Source: Planctomycetota bacterium (GTDB taxonomy: Bacteria > Planctomycetota > Planctomycetia > Pirellulales > Thermoguttaceae). From it: a stretch of DNA of 7,119 nt. The first letter of the stretch is position 1; the number at the start of each line of letters is the position of its first letter. A program made the position numbers and the translations under genes. The stretch lies in contig JAJYGU010000325.1 of assembly GCA_021784975.1 (NCBI GenBank), positions 1-7,119 of the forward strand, written 5' to 3'. The notes under the pieces are model-generated. The model did no database searches and was not told the DNA's origin. It saw nothing but the letters and a program-made list of their open reading frames with translations. Shown here piece after piece: positions 5,133 to 7,119 of the stretch.

Positions 5133-6374
5133 ATGCCAATGGAAACGCACCGGGTTTCGCGGCGGCGGTTTCTCACGACCACCACGGCGGTCGCGGCCGG
5201 CGTCGCGCTGCCGGCCGCTGGGCGGGAGCCGGCCACGCCCGCCCGTCGGCCCCTGCTGGCCTATGTCGGATCGTACAGTTCGCCGCAGGGGCCGGAAGGG
5301 AGCCGGGGCCGCGGAGGGGGTATCTATCTGTTCGAGATGGACCCGTCCAGCGGGGCGCTGGTCCAGCGTCGCGTGTTCCCCAACGGCCAAAATCCGGCCT
5401 GGCTTGCGCTCAATCCGGCGCGAACGCATCTGTACTCGGCGAATGAGACCGCGACCTATCAAGGCGCCCGCTCCGGGTCGGTGAGCGCCTACGCAATCGA
5501 CCGCTCGGACGGACATCTGAGGCTGATCAATACCGCCAGTTCCGAAGGCGCCGGCCCGGCGCATCTCAGCGTTCACCCGGCCGGCAAGCACGTGCTGGTG
5601 GCCAACTATGCCGGCGGGACGGTGGCCGTGCTGCCCATCGGCCCCGGCGGCGAGCTCGGCGCCGCGACCGACGTTAAGACCGGCCGCGGCGACATCGGCC
5701 CAGCCCGCGCCGCCAGCGGGCCTCTGGGCAGCTTCGCGATCAGCGGCCACGATCGCCCCCACGCGCACATGGTCGAATCCGATCCGGCCGGACGATTCGT
5801 ATTGGCAAGCGACCTCGGTCGCGACCGGATATTTATCTGGAAGTTCGACATTAAGCGCGGACGGCTGACGGACCACGATCCGCCGTTCGTCGCCTTGCCG
5901 CCCGGCGACGGGCCGCGGCATTTTGCCTTCCATCCGAACCGCCGTTGGCTCTATTCGCTGCAGGAAGAAGCCTCGACGATCGCCGTCTTCAGCTACGACG
6001 CCCGGCGCGGGCGGCTGACGCCGCGGCAGACGATCTCCAGTCTTCCCGAGGGATTCGCCGGGACCGATTTCACCTCCGAGATCACGGTCACGCCGGACGG
6101 AAAGTTCGTCTACGCCGCCAACCGCCTGCACGACAGCATCGCGTGGTTCTCGATCGGCGAGACCGGCAAGCTGACGTGGCTCGGCGAGCAGTGGACGCGC
6201 GGCGACTATCCGCGGCACTTCGGCATTGATCCCAGCGGCGGCTTTCTCTTTTCCTGCAACCAGCGGAGCGACGCCGTCGCCGCCTTCCGCCGCAACAAAG
6301 CCACCGGCAGTCTGACCTTCACCGGCCAGTACACGCCGGTTGGCACGCCGTCGATCATCGTTTTTCTAACGTAG
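5133..6374 (+). CDS. Tat-exported lactonase-family beta-propeller protein
   Basis: The 413-residue protein starts with a textbook twin-arginine signal: SRRRFL at 9-14, a hydrophobic stretch to about 29 (AVAAGVALPAAG), then REPATPA. It should be folded in the cytoplasm and exported by Tat. The rest resembles the lactonase family related to 6-phosphogluconolactonase (seven-bladed propeller, PF10282). Repeating blade motifs are visible: AYVGSY at 43-48, HLSVHPAGKHVLVANYAGGTV at 144-164, HAHMVESDPAGRFVLASDLG at 210-229, PRHFAFHPN at 261-269, and YPRHFGIDPSGGFLFSCN at 359-376. Family enzymes open sugar lactones, but many exported members have no proven substrate. Both ATG 5133 and ATG 5139 fit: AGGAG (5120-5124) is 8 bases before the first and GAGGA (5126-5130) 8 before the second. 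Both keep the Tat motif. The gene diverges from the GH-like gene and converges on the DUF1080 gene, so a role in extracytoplasmic sugar metabolism is plausible but inferred. Confidence 0.88.
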   Translation: MPMETHRVSRRRFLTTTTAVAAGVALPAAGREPATPARRPLLAYVGSYSSPQGPEGSRGRGGGIYLFEMDPSSGALVQRRVFPNGQNPAWLALNPARTHLYSANETATYQGARSGSVSAYAIDRSDGHLRLINTASSEGAGPAHLSVHPAGKHVLVANYAGGTVAVLPIGPGGELGAATDVKTGRGDIGPARAASGPLGSFAISGHDRPHAHMVESDPAGRFVLASDLGRDRIFIWKFDIKRGRLTDHDPPFVALPPGDGPRHFAFHPNRRWLYSLQEEASTIAVFSYDARRGRLTPRQTISSLPEGFAGTDFTSEITVTPDGKFVYAANRLHDSIAWFSIGETGKLTWLGEQWTRGDYPRHFGIDPSGGFLFSCNQRSDAVAAFRRNKATGSLTFTGQYTPVGTPSIIVFLT

Positions 6375-6376
6375 AA

Positions 6377-6460
6377 CGCGAAGGGGACGGTCCCATTTTC
6401 GCGGCGGTCGCGCATAACTGAACGGCAAGGCCTTCCGCGCCGCGAAAATCGGGCCCGTCC
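6377..6460. repeat. Imperfect inverted repeat with 22-23 base arms between convergent genes
   Basis: Bases 6385-6406 pair with 6438-6460: 6 + 3 + 12 = 21 Watson-Crick pairs with one mismatch (6391/6454) and one bulged base (6450), around a 31-base loop. The left arm can also fold locally: CGCGAA (6377-6382) pairs with TTCGCG (6398-6403) and encloses GGGA/TCCC. The right arm contains the palindrome CGGGCCCG (6450-6457). Palindromes nested within larger inverted arms are a feature of REP/BIME or MITE-like elements. The repeat fills almost the whole gap between two stop codons, so it could also end transcription from both sides, but it lacks a U-tract. Confidence 0.65.
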
Positions 6461-6475
6461 GCCATGCATGTCGCC

Positions 6476-7119
6476 TCAATACCTTTCGGGCACGATCCAC
6501 ACATTGCGGAATTGCACGGTGCGGTGGTCGCCCTGAAGGACCACCGGGCCCTTCGGCGCCTCATGTCGGTACTGGCGATATTGGATGCCGGTGGGACCGT
6601 GGAACTCTTGGTCCTGGTGGATCAAGATGCCGTTTTGATACACGGTGGCGCGGGCGTTCTCGGTTAGCTTGCCGCTGGCGTCGAATCGCGGCGCGCGGAA
6701 GAAGATGTCGAAGCTCTGCCACTGGCCGGCGGGCTTGGAGGCGATCACTCTGGGGGCCGTCTGGCTGTAGAAGGCGCCGCACTCGTGTTTCTCGGGCTTC
6801 TTGCCGTAGGAGTTGAGGATCTGAATCTCGTAGCGGCCTTCCATACCCACGCCGCTGTTGCCGTCGGTGGTGAGCGGCTCGCGGAACTCGACGTGCAGGT
6901 AGCAGTCGCCGAACTCTTGCTTGCTCGTGATGTCGCGATGATTGGGGGTTGCCACCCCTTGGGCGTCGACCTTCCAGCCCGCCGGCGCGGTGCTATAGCG
7001 GCTGTACCAGTTGTTGCGCATTTCCTCGGCCTTCCCGCCGAAGAGCACGATGGCCCCCTCCGGCGGCGCGACCAACAGCTTAGGGTTGGCCGGGATCTTG
7101 TCGTCGGCCGCGGCCGCTC
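6476..7119 (-). CDS. DUF1080 (3-keto-disaccharide hydrolase) family protein, 5' end outside window
   Basis: The reverse-strand frame is open to the window edge, giving 213 visible residues from AAAADDKIPANPKLL to the end VPERY. The TTG at 7075 could be read as a start but has no reason to be one: the frame continues upstream and the visible Ala-rich beginning is probably just downstream of a signal peptide. The PF06439/DUF1080 pattern is clear: GAIVLFGGK near the start, then FGDCYLHVEFRE, GNSGVGMEGRYEIQILNSYGK, and WQSFDIFFRAPRF. The domain closes with GPVVLQGDHRTVQFRNVWIVPERY. The domain has a concanavalin-like beta-sandwich fold, and characterised relatives hydrolyse 3-keto-glycosides. It is greatly expanded in Planctomycetes and Verrucomicrobia. 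It converges on the lactonase gene across a large inverted repeat. Family assignment is firm; the substrate is unknown. Confidence 0.88.
   Translation of the reverse strand, partial: AAAADDKIPANPKLLVAPPEGAIVLFGGKAEEMRNNWYSRYSTAPAGWKVDAQGVATPNHRDITSKQEFGDCYLHVEFREPLTTDGNSGVGMEGRYEIQILNSYGKKPEKHECGAFYSQTAPRVIASKPAGQWQSFDIFFRAPRFDASGKLTENARATVYQNGILIHQDQEFHGPTGIQYRQYRHEAPKGPVVLQGDHRTVQFRNVWIVPERY

Noticed and set aside
5118..6218. A 366-codon minus-strand frame opposite the lactonase gene
   Set aside because: The plus strand has a Tat signal and propeller repeats; the minus frame is compositionally biased and without a domain.
1..7119. CRISPR arrays, tRNA or rRNA genes, toxin-antitoxin or phage defence modules
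   Set aside because: No regularly spaced direct repeats, cloverleaf, rRNA segments or defence-type proteins were recognised on either strand.

Overview
The window looks like a piece of a planctomycete chromosome, probably Pirellulales-like. The evidence is protein content, not a marker gene: a secreted GH71/99-like hydrolase with a C-terminal CBM9-like domain, a Tat-exported lactonase-family beta-propeller and a DUF1080 (3-keto-disaccharide hydrolase) protein occur together, all in GC-rich DNA. The assignment is an inference.

Left edge (1-633): the first 14 codons of an IS5-type transposase run leftward out of the window from a good ribosome binding site. They are followed by about 570 bases without a credible gene. 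This stretch holds several short dyads, including a two-helix stem-loop with a GAGA (GNRA) tetraloop and a 16-base palindrome.

Region 634-2665 (+): a two-gene unit encodes an SDR-family 3-oxoacyl/acetoacetyl-CoA reductase (FabG/PhaB-like) and an acetyl-CoA acetyltransferase (PhaA-like), 37 bases apart. Together they would convert two acetyl-CoA to 3-hydroxybutyryl-CoA, the precursor of polyhydroxybutyrate. No PHA synthase is visible. All expected catalytic residues are present in both enzymes.

Region 2666-4817: the thiolase gene converges on a leftward gene for a 664-residue secreted GH71/99-like protein. A 9-bp hairpin at the junction includes the first base of the second gene's stop codon and is the likely terminator. 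The GH-like gene has a clear signal peptide and a well-placed ribosome binding site at 4817, so the upstream ATG at 4943 is not needed.

Region 4818-5132 is a divergent intergenic region. It holds a candidate promoter for the GH-like gene with a 7-bp inverted repeat directly next to its -35 box. It also holds a REP-like element that can fold into a three-way junction, and a TTGACA box ahead of the lactonase gene.

Region 5133-7119: a Tat-dependent lactonase-family beta-propeller (+) converges on a DUF1080 gene (-) that is cut by the right edge. Between them lies an imperfect inverted repeat with 22-23 base arms. The three exported proteins suggest extracytoplasmic carbohydrate turnover, with no evident link to the reductase/thiolase pair. 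I found no clearly new multi-gene system. The least explained material is the non-coding structure: 60-633, 4882-4982 and 6377-6460.
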